Part shown: positions 46,741 through 58,255 of the stretch, in pieces
Layout: every line of letters begins with the position of its first letter
Numbering within the stretch: the first letter of the stretch is position 1
Assembly: GCF_000283155.1 (NCBI RefSeq)
Contig: NW_004454207.1
Span: 4,057,662-4,121,661 of the forward strand
Length of the DNA stretch: 64,000 nucleotides
From: Ceratotherium simum simum
Taxonomy: Eukaryota > Chordata > Mammalia > Perissodactyla > Rhinocerotidae
Direction: 5' to 3'
Position numbers and translations under genes: made by a program
Notes under the pieces: model-generated
What the model was told of the DNA's origin: nothing
Seen by the model: only the letters and a program-made list of their open reading frames with translations
The model's database searches: none

Positions 46741-46920
46741 AGTGGTTCTCAAATTTTGGCATGCATCAGAATCACCTGGGATATTGTTAAATCACAACTT
46801 TCTGAGCCCCAACCCCAGAGTTTCTGATTCAGCAAGACTGGAGTGAGGTCGAAAATTTGCATTTCTAACAAGTTCCCAGACTTATGCTGCTCCTTCAGGG
46901 ACCAACTTTCAGAACCACTG
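46741..46920. mobile_element. MER3/MER58-type hAT MITE, near full length
   Basis: 'agtggttctcaaattttggcatgcatcagaatcacctgggatattgttaaatcac', 'cccagagtttctgattcagcaagac', 'tttgcatttctaacaagttccc', '...ctttcagaaccactg'. The terminal words agtggttct / agaaccact are inverted repeats. Only about 380 bases from the split copy. Confidence 0.9.
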
Positions 46921-49194
46921 CCCTATATATTCAACTCTCTTTTATTTGGTCCACAAACCCTAAGAAATCCCCAAGTTTCCTGACTGATTTTATTACTGCT
47001 TTCTAACCACATTTGCACCATTTTCTGATTGTTTTTTTATTACTGCTTTCCAATTGCATTTGCTTCAGTTGGGTTTCCACTCACCCAGACTTAGCTTGCA
47101 TTGTGTAATGAACATATTGGATTCAGCTGGCGTTTCCCTAAAGCCTGCCAAGTGCACTCCAACCATTGTCTTACTGGCACGTTTCCTGACTATGATTCTA
47201 AAGCTGTTCTTTTAGTTCCTCCACTTCTTCAGAACGCACTAAGGTGGCTCAACTCCCAGTCTAGTGGTGCTGTTTGTTCTGTAAAATTATATTATTGTCA
47301 TCTAGAGATGTCAGATCAGTCCCTCAAGGTTGTCACTCTGATACTATTAATGGTTTATTCCTCCAAAGGTCTGCTAGGTCTCAGCCTGAGTCTACTGGCC
47401 TGTGTTTATTATTGTGCCTTGTGCTATTGGAAATTCACTACAACAAGCACAGAGTAAATCATTTTTGGAAATTTTATATGTTTGGTGGGAATGGGACAAA
47501 GTAACAGGTTATTATATTGCCTTCACTTCTGCCAATAATAAATGTAGCTTTTGTTCTAGCCATTCTATCCAGTTGTTTTGGCTGTGAAGAAAGAGGTAGG
47601 GGGACACAGATAAGTCTAGACCTCCCTGAAAATTCTGTATTACCTATGGAAAGAATGGACCAGCTTTGAATGTTTTGATACAGAGGATAGTGGGCTCATT
47701 CCTGTCCCAAGAACCCTGCATTCTGGTCCCTCTGTAGGCAGTCGTCCTCTCTTGGTCATGATAAGCTGACTAATGCCTATGTCATGAATGCTTTCAGGGG
47801 AAAGATATTTGGGAATCTGATGTCATCACGTGTTTTCTCTCCCTCACTTGTGACGCAGATATTCCTCAGAGCCAGAATGGTGCTACGGTGCTCATGGCAG
47901 TTGACCCTAACACCTCCCCGTAGAATTTCCAAGGCCAATATGATCCCTCCTATATCCTATGATCTGTTTATCTGGGGAGTGGGGTGGGATCCATGAGTTC
48001 TCATGCAGGACTTGGAGCATGTTTTAAATTCTTTTCTGAGAAAAATTTGGACTCCATGCCCAGGCCCATTTCCATTTAAAGGTAGGATGACTTTTTATCT
48101 AAGAGAGAATACAAATCAGGTTATTGAATTAAAAAAAAAGATGTTTATTTAACCTTCCCCCATAGTCATCTGAAAGCACAAGCATATGGGTCTCATTTCA
48201 TTCAACAACACAAACTATATACATGTCAGATACTTATTGGAAAACTTATTTTTGAACTGATATGCAGCTTTGGCCAAAATCATGGTGGGTAGCGTTATAC
48301 TTGCAAAAGATGGTCTAGGTCATCCACTAATAATTCTAGGATCTCTTACTTCTTGCTTTGTGTTAAGTGTTAGATCCCCTGAAAGCAATGCATTCAATAA
48401 TGTTATCTTGGCTGCAGGAGAATCCTTCTTTGGGACATCACCCACTCCCACCCAAAAGGTAAGAGCAGTCACCCTGACAACCATTTTCTGAGATATGGCC
48501 TTGGCTTCCTATGCACAGTTGATTGGTCCAGACTTGAATGTGTAACCCAGACTGGATGAAATAGAGGATCTTCCCTGAAAATTTGGAATTGGGATTGAGA
48601 TTCCAGTTTCTGTCAGGACTGCTAATTTAAAAGGAGGCAATATAAATTCATGAGTGATAGTGTGATCCTGTTTTTCACCATGTGGATTGGAGAGCAGAGA
48701 AGCCCAGGAGGAGAGAGATACAGAAACTTAGAGAAAAAGAGAAAGAAATGAAGAAGACTTGTAGAGTGATGCAGAGACGAGAAATGGAGAGAGCGCGGAT
48801 GGTGTCCTAAGCCCTCAATCTAATCTATTCCCAAGGCCTTTGGGGTCTGGGAATGTTATTATTTGTTATTTATATCTTAATAATAAATGGTGGGTTTTTT
48901 TGCTTATAGCAGTTTGGGTCCACTTGAGTCCATTTCTGTCATATGCAGCTAAAGGAGTTGTAAATAGGACTAATGCCTTCTCTGAACTACTGTCTAATGT
49001 TATCTCTCAGCTTGTATCAGAATCTTTACAGAAAAGATGTCTGCATTTTGTACAGAGACATGGTTGAAGTATCCCCCTTTATATTGGTAGTTGGGTGAAA
49101 AATACTTGCACAGACTTATATCTTATTTATGTGAGTGTGTTTCTGTGAGCATATAATATTACACTTTCTCCATGAAAATATTTACTTTCTTGTA
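46921..49194. other. No gene seen; about 2.3 kb unassigned
   Basis: Contains the 118-codon frame 47,101-47,457, which has no recognisable domain and overlaps other frames. 48,690-48,800 is purine-rich. Parts may be decayed LTR or retroviral internal sequence, but I could not support that. Confidence 0.45.
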
Positions 49195-49255
49195 GTCATC
49201 TGACAAATGTTTATTGAGCACTACTACGTGTCAAGCGTTATCAGACCTGTTTTTT
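49195..49255 (-). mobile_element. Short MIR/L2 3' end, antisense
   Basis: 'tctgacaaatgtttattgagcactactacgtgtcaagcgttatcag' is a reversed MIR or L2 terminus. Confidence 0.6.
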
Positions 49256-51465
49256 TTTTTAAATGACAATTTCTTCTATTAGGTGGTGACAGTTTTATGA
49301 TCTGTAATGTTTCCCTAGTAATCTTGCCTTCCAGGAAGCTCCCAGCTAAATTTACATTCCAGTTATGGTGACTATTTCATTTCATTATTTTATTCCTGTT
49401 ATACTTATAGCCTTACTTTCTTTACATGACTCCTGTCCACAATTTGAATTCCTTTTGACTAGCCTAGGTTCACATGTTTATGCATTTTTATTTTAGGTTG
49501 ACTCCAATACTTTTGTGAGAAGGTGGGGCACAGATTATTTGGAATTCATACTAATGAAAGCTGGTTCCATCTGGGTTGGTCCTTGGAATGGAGATGATAT
49601 TAACTCAGCTATTGAGTCATGATACGGCCATCTTTTCTGTCACATGGATGACACAGGAGAGAATATCAGTCAAGATAGAGGAAGAGAGAGGAGGAGAAAG
49701 AGAGAAAGAGGGAACACAAGAGTGAGAGAAGGTAGAAGTAGGCATGTAGGAAAACAGAGAGGCAAAGTGGAGAAGGTCACACCAAACTGGGCTTTCAACA
49801 CTTACATTCGTTTTTCATTTATCCTCCAAAGATCTATTGGGTACTTAGAAGAAATGTGCTGAGTGCTATATATCAGAGACAGAGTTCACACTCAGTTTTT
49901 ACAGTTTTACAGTTTTAAAACCTTCTTTAACTGAATCAGATTTAATATTGCTGACCCAGGATGTTTTTTGTTTCCAGACTAGTTTTCAGTGGGTCTTCTG
50001 GCTTTATTTCTGATCTATGTTGCTGGATTCCACTTTTCACCTACTGGCCTAATTAATGCCTGGGTGGCCTCTCCCAGCCTTTGCTAAGCCCTTGGTATTT
50101 ATTGCCCAGCCCAGACCCAGGGATAAGTCAGAATTAGGCCCGCACCCGATGGTTTATCTCACTGGGGTCAATGGCAACACACAAGATGGGGATGAACACT
50201 TAGTATTGGCAGCGGGCACAGCATGCAAGCTAGCAATTTAGAGTGAAAATCCAGCTGCCTGTCCCTTGAGCTCTTTCACATTTTAACAATGGATGTTTAC
50301 TGGCAGGGGAAGTGAGGCCTATGCAGAAAGATTGGAAGATAGAAAATCACCCAATCTTCATTACTAAAATTAAAGCTTTGTTACTTCTTTTCACTAGATA
50401 CTCTAATATGTTGATCTGGAGAGATTTTCCTTCACTATGTGACTGTTAGTTCTATGAGATCCACAAAAATACTCTTGTCATTTCTGAGCCTGAAGAGTAA
50501 TTACAATGTATGTGCATAAAAGGAACACACACATACACACTCGCTTAGTGGTGAAATATTCTTTCAATTCAATGAAATCTAGTCCTATTTATAAATTTAT
50601 GTTTCAGCCCACTCTCATATCTAAGAATGCACTGTAAATGTTGCTTTGGAAAGCTGAAAGAAAAAAAATCAACTAAATGTTTCTATTTTATAGAGTTGAA
50701 TACAACTAAAATGCTTATATATACACACAATAGCAAGTAGGACTAACCATTTAGTTTAATTATACATTCCAGATTTTTAAAAATGTGCTTTAACTCCCAA
50801 TTGGTACTCTAAAATCTGAGCGTAAACTTCCTGTGATAGTAAATGGAAGGAATTCCAGAATCCGAAGAAGCCTTTCTTGATGTCTCATTACTGATCACAA
50901 AGAACACGTGCTCAGTGAACACAATTATAAATTAATTTAAATAAAGAATGCCCAAGGAATTATTTATTGAAATTCAGTGTGCCTGGTTACAGTGGACTCT
51001 ATATTGGAAGTAGATGTATGTATATTATGTATAACAAATCAGGTGAGATATTCCATTTACAGGCAACATTATCACACTATTTCTTTCATCTCTGGGAATG
51101 CTCTAATATGTTCACAAGATTGTTCAGAATCTTGTTCTGCAAATTCTAATGCTTGAGCAATGTGGGGAGTGGGGGGTGGATGATCTTTCATCTAAGCAAA
51201 AATCTTCACACCCAATTTTGTTCAAGTCAACTCTGGCTACAGAGTAACTGGTAAAATTTTTCGTTCAGATGCTCTTATAAGATCTCAGAGAGATGGCAAA
51301 GATGAAACATGTAAAAGCCAGTAATGGACCACAGAAGAGCTCATTGATATACGAACATTTCTAATTATAAATTTTATATTCCTAACTATAAGACATAGAA
51401 CATCTCAACTAAGCACCCTAAAATTTAAGGTTCCAATTGAGCATGCCAACAGCAGAGAGGGTTTT
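49256..51465. other. No gene seen; polypurine tract inside
   Basis: No repeat family recognised beyond a short reversed L2 terminus near 49,820-49,890. An uninterrupted 38-base purine run lies at 49,677-49,714. Confidence 0.45.
49677..49714 (+). repeat. Polypurine tract
   Basis: Thirty-eight consecutive A/G bases (gaagagagag, gaggagaaag and similar units), followed by more purine-rich sequence to about 49,790. Such tracts can form triplex DNA. Confidence 0.85.
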
Positions 51466-51533
51466 TATCATCACCATCACCACCACCACCACCACCATCA
51501 TCATTATCATTATCATCATCATTGCCATTATCA
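51466..51533. repeat. CAT/CAC trinucleotide repeat
   Basis: A mixed run of tca, cac and cat triplets, with about eight perfect cac units at its centre, next to a MIR. Confidence 0.9.
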
Positions 51534-51695
51534 TGGAGTATTTTTTATGTGCCAGGAATAAATTTAATAAGCATTTCACTCTCAATAGCTCATTTAATTA
51601 TCACACAGACCCTATAAGGTAGATATATCGTTATTATTCTCCTTTTATAGGGGAACAGACTAAGTCTTAGAGCAGCTAAATATACACCACTAAAG
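51534..51695 (-). mobile_element. MIR SINE, antisense
   Basis: 'ttttatgtgccaggaataaatttaataagc', 'agctcatttaattatcacacagaccctataaggtagatata', 'aggggaacagactaagtcttagagcagctaaat'. Confidence 0.85.
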
Positions 51696-52084
51696 TCCAA
51701 ATTCTGCTATCCATCCAACTATTTGCCACTATAGAGTCAGTAACCCTAAGTGTTCTTGATTTGGTATTCTTCTTAAGATAACACATCTAAAGTTGAAGCA
51801 TACATTAAACATTCAGTCAGAGACTGAAGGGCAACCCTCTTCCAATGTGGAGCATGAAAGAGATAGCTGAATGTGATTTAAAGATCCTTTTGCCATTACC
51901 TGACTAGTCCAGAAGTAGCTATTTTTATACCATCATGACTCCTGCTTTCCAAATTTGTAAAAGTGGTGCATAGACAGACCAGGGCACGAAATAAAAAGCT
52001 CTCTCTTTTCACCCACGCTTTGTTTCTACAGCAAGTATTAGAGCTGATTTTCCTACCTAGACATCAGAATGGCAGAGCAACACA

Positions 52085-52325
52085 GAGGTGGTGATGCAGA
52101 TTCTGGAGCAGGACTGCCTGGATTCTTCCAGATCCTGGCTATACCACCTGCTACCTCAGTGACTTGGGAAAGTCACTTAACCTGACTTACCTCAATTTCC
52201 TTGTCTGCAAAATGGTGATAAAAACAGTATCCTACTCCACAGGGTTGTAGTAAAGATTAAATGAGATGCTACATTTAACACCCTTGGAACTATGTGATAA
52301 ATGTCAACTTGTATTATTTATCTGA
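52085..52325 (+). mobile_element. MIR SINE, sense, near full length
   Basis: 'ggtggtgatgcagattctggagcaggactgcctggattc', 'tgctacctcagtgacttgggaaagtcacttaacctgacttacctcaatttccttgtctgcaaaatggtgat', 'acagggttgtagtaaagattaaatgagatgc'. Confidence 0.9.
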
Positions 52326-52520
52326 CTATAGCATTCATCTCTTACTCACTACTAAACTGTCCCCTGGAAGCGATCACTGGGCTTTTGCTGTCTCTAATAT
52401 CGCTGGCTTCTAACTCTGTGTCTCCATGATAATAAACTCCTTAATGATGAGGACCATTTGTTATCTCTTTATATCCCCCTGGTGCCTGGCACAATTTTAT
52501 GTGTAAGAACTCCATAATGT
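52326..52520 (+). mobile_element. L2 LINE 3' terminus, sense
   Basis: 'ccatgataataaactccttaatgatgaggaccatttg' and 'ctggtgcctggcacaatttt' are the L2 3' end phrases. Confidence 0.65.
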
Positions 52521-53640
52521 CTTACTGCATTAAAAAAGTGTGGGCGACAGGAAAGACCTTTTTATTTGTACCCTGGTCCATCTTTACACTAGTTTACAAA
52601 TGTCGAAAGCTGGCGTCACGATGATATAAAAATAGCTGCTGTACCTGACTGATGGTGCAAATGGAAAGGGATTGTCCAATCACATTAAAGCATCTCTCAC
52701 ATACTTTGCATTACCTTGAAGGAAGAGTTTGCTTTCAACCTAGTCAATGTTTACTGCTGGTTAGTGCCCTGCAATTTCTTTTTTATCTTAAAAAGAACAC
52801 CAGGTCAAGAACACTTAATGTTGCTGATCTTATATTAGCAATTAATCCAACTGGATGGATAGTGGAATTTGGGCACAACTGTGTGAGTTCTTAGGGATGT
52901 GAGTCATGTTAGATACAGAAGGCATGAAAGTGGCACAGGGGGATGCAGTTCTTGGCAAAGTCTTTTGGATAGACATCCATTATGAACCCAAGAAAGGAGA
53001 AAGCGCAGCTTCTGCAGCAACCACAAAGATTAATTTGGTGTTGACAATGTTAACCTGAAAACCAAGTGCCTGGTACTGGCTTTGCAGACTGAGATGTACA
53101 GGGAGACACTGTGTCATGTTGGTGATGGGGTCTGTCATCTCTGAAAGTCACATAGTCAATAAGGTCATATCAAGCCATGCACCTTAAAAGTCTGATGCAA
53201 TGGGAAGAGCTTTTCACTGGTCAGCAGCAGCAGAAAATAATGGTCATCTTGGTAAATACCTAAGCTTTCTTCCAAGGGGTTCAAGTGTTCTATTTACAAC
53301 CAGATAACACGGAAACCTCAAAGTTCTCTACTGTAAACATTCACCCTTAGGCTTGTGCTAAAATAGCACTTGGTCTTAAAACAGTTGTCCTCTAGAAAGC
53401 CACATTGTTACAGCTACTCTTGTTTACTCTGATAATTTCCCAAGATAAGCATCGTTGTTAGTGCCTATCAGTTGCCTAAGACTCAAGGCTTGTAGACATC
53501 ACTCTTTCCTCTCCACTCCATCATCAGGCAAGCATAACCCATCAGGCAAGCACAAAGGTCACTTGGGTGTGAGGGTATCTCTAGCTTGAAGGAACTACAG
53601 GATATTAAAGTCTGAACTAAGTTTTCCTTTATATCCCTGC
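52521..53640. other. No gene seen; unassigned
   Basis: 52,925-53,240 was examined for a processed pseudogene, but no protein family was recognised and stops occur in every frame. Confidence 0.45.
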
Positions 53641-53649
53641 CCCACAAAG

Positions 53650-53795
53650 GAGAGAGAGGGACTATTTATTAAACAAATACCACGTTCCAAACCTATAATA
53701 GGCACTGTGTATCTGCATTTACTTTACATACATCCCATAAATGTTATATATATTTTATACGTACTGTACACTACATAATCCATCCTTACAGTTGC
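53650..53795 (-). mobile_element. MIR-like fragment, antisense
   Basis: 'tttattaaacaaataccacgttccaaacctataataggcactgtgtatctgcatttactttacatac' resembles the reversed 3' half of MIR. Confidence 0.5.
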
Positions 53796-53799
53796 TCAG

Positions 53800-54230
53800 C
53801 CAAAAATCTTAATGTGTCGTTCTTGATACCTCTTCTGTTCTTTTGATGCCTCTCTTCTCTTATACCTCACAATGGATTCATCACCAAATACGATCAGCTT
53901 TATCTTCATAATATACCTGAAATCTGACCACATGTCACTACCTCTACTGCCACCACTCTCGTCCCATCTGCCATCTTCTCTCTCCTGGATTGTTGCACTG
54001 GCCTCATAACTGGCCTCCTTGCTTCGACTCTTGCCTCACAAAGGTCTATTCTCAATTAAGCTCCATACTTTGAAGACATAAGCCAGGTCATGTCGCTCCT
54101 CTGGGAAAATCTTCCAGTGGCTTCCATTTCACTCCTTGATCTGTCCCACTTAGTACCTCTCTGACTTTATCTTTTGCTCTTCCCCACACCTCATTGAAGA
54201 GAATGTGGAGCATTTGGTTTGAGTTTTATG
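53800..54230 (+). mobile_element. L2 LINE fragment, sense
   Basis: 'cttcataatatacctgaaatctgaccacatgtcactacctctactgccaccac', 'ctcctggattgttgcactggcctcataactggcctcc', 'gccaggtcatgtcgctcctctgg', 'tcttccagtggcttccatttcactc' match L2. Confidence 0.8.
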
Positions 54231-54499
54231 TAAATGGAAGCATAGATTAGTTATTCCTTTGTGTCTGGTTCCTTTCGTTTAACATTATAGTAATTAAGAG
54301 ATTGTGGTATTATCTCAGGGTTAGACAAACAGACTAATGGAACAAAAGGGAGGGGCTGGAATTGTGCCCACATGTACATGAAAGAGATGAAAAGATACAT
54401 GAAAAGAGATGAAAGATACATGAAGGGAGGGCCTAGAATTCGTCCACTTATACAAGAGTTAACATGGGAGATCAGTGAGTAAATAACCCATCTATTCAA

Positions 54500-55800
54500 T
54501 AACTAATACTGGAATGAATAGTTATCCCTATGGAAAGAAATGAACTTGTATCCCCATTTTATATCATAAACAAAAATCAATTACAGATGGATAAAAGACT
54601 TAAAGGCAAATGGAAAACTGAAACTTAAAGAAGAAAATATAGGAGAACAGCACTACAACCTCTGGATGGAAAGGATTTCTTTAAAAAGATGAAAAATGTA
54701 CAAGCAAAGGAAATACATGCTAAATTTAAGTACATTAAAATTAAGAATTCGTGTTCAATAAATAGATCATAAAAAGTAAAAGACAAGTCACAAATAAGGA
54801 GAAGATATTTGCAGTACATATGACTGGCAAAGGACAAATATCCAGAATATTTTTTAAAAATCCCACAAATCAATGAAAAAAGAAAAACAGTAGGCATTTC
54901 AGAAGAAAAGATACATGAATGAAAATATCCCTGATCCCATTAATAATCTGGGGATGCTAATTAAAGATACAATGAAATGGCATTTTATGCCTACCAGATA
55001 AACAAAAATTAAAATGTCTGACAAAGATAATTATTGCCAGAATGTGGACAACCAAACACTTCTTGAACTATTGGTGGGTATGTAAATTGATGCAACCACT
55101 TTGGAAAACGACTTGGCATTATCTCGTAAAGTAAAAACATGTGTACTCTTATTACCCAGCAGTTGTACTCCCAAGCATGTCCCTAGACAGACTCTTTCTT
55201 ATCTGACCCTAGAAACATGTGAAAAATATTCTAAGTAGAGTGTTTGTAGTAGCAAGAAAATAGAAATGACACTATTACCATTGACTGGAGAATGGATAGA
55301 AAAGCTATAGTATATTGGTCATTGGAGCAGGACACAAAAGAAAACCTAATTTATGCTTTCATTTAAATAAAGCATGTTAATGTAGTATAAGAGCAGTGAA
55401 ATTGAAATACAGCCATATGCATCAATAAAGGGTGACTGTTAGACATAATATTGAGTAAAAAAGCAAGTCACCGAAGAACGCACACAGTATATTCTGTTTA
55501 TCAAATGTCCAAAATCATGTGAAGTGAAATAAAATTTTGTTTAGGCATACAAATTTTGGTAAAAATGTACAACAAAATAAGGGAATGATGAACACAAAGT
55601 TCAGGGTAGTAGTTACCTCTCGGGGTGGGGTGGGATACAGCAAGGTCAGGCAGGGGCATTTGGGGAACTTCAGAGGTTTGAGTAATATTCTCTTTCTTAA
55701 GAAGGGTTGGAGGGTACATGGATTATTTTATTATCATTTAAACGGTACATATTATATACTCTTTTATGCCTATGATATATTTAATAAAAATATAGCACCC
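54500..55800 (+). mobile_element. Old L1 LINE ORF2 end and 3' UTR, sense
   Basis: 'gatggataaaagacttaaaggcaaatgg', 'tctggatggaaaggatttctttaaaaag', 'gcaaaggacaaatatccagaata', 'ccactttggaaaacgacttggcattat', 'gtgtttgtagtagcaagaaaatag' and 'atattgagtaaaaaagcaagtc' give the L1 order. The 90-codon antisense frame at 54,625-54,897 is a shadow. Inactive. Confidence 0.85.
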
Positions 55801-55824
55801 ATGAATGGAATAGTTCTGCCAGAA

Positions 55825-56005
55825 GTGTACTTTCCAATATGGTAGCCCCTAGACACATGTGGCTATTTAAAATCAAATTACATAAAATTAAATAAGATTA
55901 AACATTAAATTCCTCAGTCATACTGCCACATTTCAAATGCTCAATAACCATATGTGGCTGCTGGCTACCATATTGGACAGTGCACATTACTGGGCAGCAC
56001 TGTTC
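55825..56005. mobile_element. hAT-type MITE with 14-bp inverted repeats
   Basis: ccaatatggtagcc (55,834-55,847) and its exact reverse complement ggctaccatattgg (55,963-55,976) lie near the ends; the right end adds 'acagtgcac'. It shares 'attggacag' and 'cacatgtgg'-type words with the MITE at 14,912-15,216, so the two are related in kind though the interiors differ. Confidence 0.8.
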
Positions 56006-57109
56006 TAGAACATTCTTATCTCCTTAGAGTTAGATACAGTTTTTATCCACTTTTTATAAAATCAAGAAATTCATTGGCTTTCTGCAAAAATGTCTCCATA
56101 AATCTGTCAATAACAGCAGTAGGAGATGAAGCAAAGATTTACTTCCTACGGATTTTGTTGATCCTCTTGATTAAAGGAAACTCCATTAACAAATTTGTCA
56201 GACTTCACATTTCAGTTCACTTAACTCATCAAATGCCAGCATGAACCTCATTATTCTTCTGCTTCAGGAAGTCCAAGACTTTTCCACGCAGCTTCTTGTG
56301 CCAACAAGCTTGTGAGCAGAATTTCATCTGCCAAAAAATTTCATTGTATGAAGATTTCCAAAGTTATATATCCTCCAAGGTAGAATTCATAAGTGGACAA
56401 TGGTGTTCTAGAATGAGATCCATATGTACTATATAGAAAGAAGAAAATATCTGCCTTCTTCTCACCTACTTTCTCCCGGAGGAGGCATTGCTAATCTGAG
56501 TGGCTCAGATTATAGTACTCCAGTGTGTGTTTGACCTTGTATGTTAGAGGGTCAAATACATGGGTGTATTTCTTTTTCTCTTGCCTCCGTGAAGTAGAAT
56601 CTGGCCTTAGGCTCTGGCTTCCTTCCCTTCTTTTCTATCTCACAAACACTCAGATGTTCTAAACCCTGGCCTCATATTCCTAATACAGTTTCCGTAAGAG
56701 TGGTAAAATTTTGAAAGTGGGGTTTGGGATTAGGGCAAGGATGAGCTCTCCCTCATCCCTCAGGTCTAAGCCATGGATTCTTGTCCAGTTGCCTAGAAAG
56801 CTCTGCATTAGAGTTTCAGGCACAGGCTCACTGAAAAGAAATGATGCCTTGCTTCCCTTGCCATTGTCCACTGTGGGCACAGTGACTTTGAGGACTTCAA
56901 AGAGAAGTGAGAGGCTGAATCAAGATAAGATTCACATGATGCTCTAGCCGTTGTTCAAAATTCAATTTAATGGCACTTGAAGCCCCATCATCACCCCTCA
57001 GAGATCCTAGACAGGGATTCGTAATTCAGAGTTGAATGGGGAGTTAGGGAAGGAGCAGTCATAAGCCTGCTCTTAGCTGTAGCACAGCTCTGCTGGAAGC
57101 TGAGATTCC
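56006..57109. other. No gene seen; unassigned
   Basis: No repeat family recognised. Opposed 66- and 78-codon frames near 56,700-56,940 show no domain. Confidence 0.5.
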
Positions 57110-57232
57110 TCTTTTTTTAAAAAAAAATTAAATTATTTTTTGAACAGGTAATACATGCACTTGGTCCAAACTTTGAAAGGCAAAAAATCTACCAAATACT
57201 AGAAATACTTTCAGCTTTGCATCATTTCTTTT
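57110..57232 (-). mobile_element. Probable old L1M 3' end, antisense
   Basis: 'attattttttgaacaggtaatacatgcacttggtccaaactttgaaaggcaaaaaatctacc' is typical antisense L1M 3' UTR. Confidence 0.55.
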
Positions 57233-57317
57233 TTAAAATTTTTTACTGAGGTGTAATTGACATATAACATTATATTAGTTTCAGTTGTACAATGTAATGA
57301 TTTGATATTTGTATATG

Positions 57318-58021
57318 CAGTCATGCGGCGCATAACAATTTTTTGGTCAACAATGGGCTGCATATATGACGGTGGTCCCATAAGATGAGTACCATATAGC
57401 CTAGGTATGTAGTAGGCTATACCATCTAGGTTTGTGTAAGTACACTCCATGATGTTCACACAATGATGAAATTGCCTAAGGATGCATTTCTTTATTTTTT
57501 TATTTTATTTTTTTAATTTTTTGTTTATTGCAGTAACATTGGTTTATAACATTGTAAAAATTTCAGGTGTACATCATTATACTTCTATTTCTGCATAGAT
57601 TACATCATGTTCACCACCAAAATACTAATTACAACCCATCACCACACACATGTACTGAATTATCCCTTTCACCCTCCTCCCTCCCCCCTTCCCCTCTGGT
57701 AACCACCAATCCAATCTCTGTCCCTATGTGTTTGTTTATTGTTGTTATTATCTACTACTTAATGAAGGAACGTAGGCCACATAGGGGTCACCCCTGGAAC
57801 ATTGAGAACTGAGGGAAGCACACTGCAGGCCTCCTAAGCCATCACTTACATAAGGTCACCTATCCAAGAGCAGGAGACGTAGCTGACCTACCTAATACAC
57901 AGACACAAGCACAGGGAAAGAGGCAAAATGAGGAGGCAAAAGAATACATTCCAAGTAAGGGAACAGGATAAGGATGCATATTTCTCAGAATGTATCCCTG
58001 TCGTTAAGCGATGCATGACTG
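57318..58021. mobile_element. Tigger-type (Tc1/mariner) MITE, split by an L1
   Basis: Left end cagtcatgcggcgcataac (57,318) and right end gttaagcgatgcatgactg (ending 58,021) pair at 16 of 19 positions. The interior 'gacggtggtcccataagatgagtaccatatagcctaggtatgtagtaggctataccatctaggtttgtgtaag' is the known pattern of Tigger-related short elements in placental mammals. TA follows the right end (58,022-58,023); the left flank reads TG, a plausible decay of the TA target. Without the inserted L1 it is about 210 bases. Confidence 0.85.
57477..57979 (-). mobile_element. L1 insertion with inverted 5' part, 11-bp target duplication
   Basis: The insert 57,488-57,968 is flanked by taaggatgcat at 57,477-57,487 and 57,969-57,979. 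The left 280 bases (to about 57,768) are the reversed L1 3' terminus as at 46,006-46,318. The right 200 bases ('ccaagagcaggagacgtagctgacctacctaatacacag', 'aggcaaaatgaggaggcaaaagaatac') look like L1 5' UTR/ORF1-upstream sequence in the forward direction. The two halves therefore face each other, as in 5'-inverted (twin-primed) L1 insertions. Confidence 0.8.
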
Positions 58022-58255
58022 TATCGTGAAACGACCATCACAATAAATTTAGTTAACATCCATCACCATACACAGTTAAAAATTTTTTTCTTGTGATGAG
58101 AACTTTTAAGATCTACTCTCTTAGCAACTGTAAAATATGCAATATAGTATTATTAACTATAGTCACCAAGCCGTACATTACATCCCCATGACTTATTTAT
58201 TTTATAACTAGAGATTTGGACCTTTTGACCCCCTTCACCCGTTTTGCCAATCCCC

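Larger units (their letters stand above)
57233..58255 (-). mobile_element. Old L1 3' UTR, antisense, split by a nested insertion
   Basis: The left part 57,233-57,317 ('ttactgaggtgtaattgacatataacattatattagtttcagttgtac') and the right part 58,022-58,255 ('cacaataaatttagttaacatccatcacc', 'gtgatgagaacttttaagatctactctc', 'tatagtcaccaagccgtacattacatcccc', 'ccttttgacccccttcaccc') are consecutive pieces of one L1 3' UTR. The gap holds a Tigger-like MITE, which itself holds a younger L1. Confidence 0.85.

Noticed and set aside
47101..47457. 118-codon open frame on the plus strand
   Set aside because: No recognisable domain, overlapping frames of similar quality, no splice or promoter context. Consistent with chance in AT-balanced noncoding DNA.
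46921..49194. An endogenous retrovirus internal region
   Set aside because: Checked because of its unassigned length. No gag, protease or polymerase motif was seen, so no call was made.
52925..53240. Possible processed pseudogene (an open stretch starting atgaaagtggcacag)
   Set aside because: Translated in several frames; no known protein family recognised and stops in every frame. A protein database search would be needed to revive the idea.
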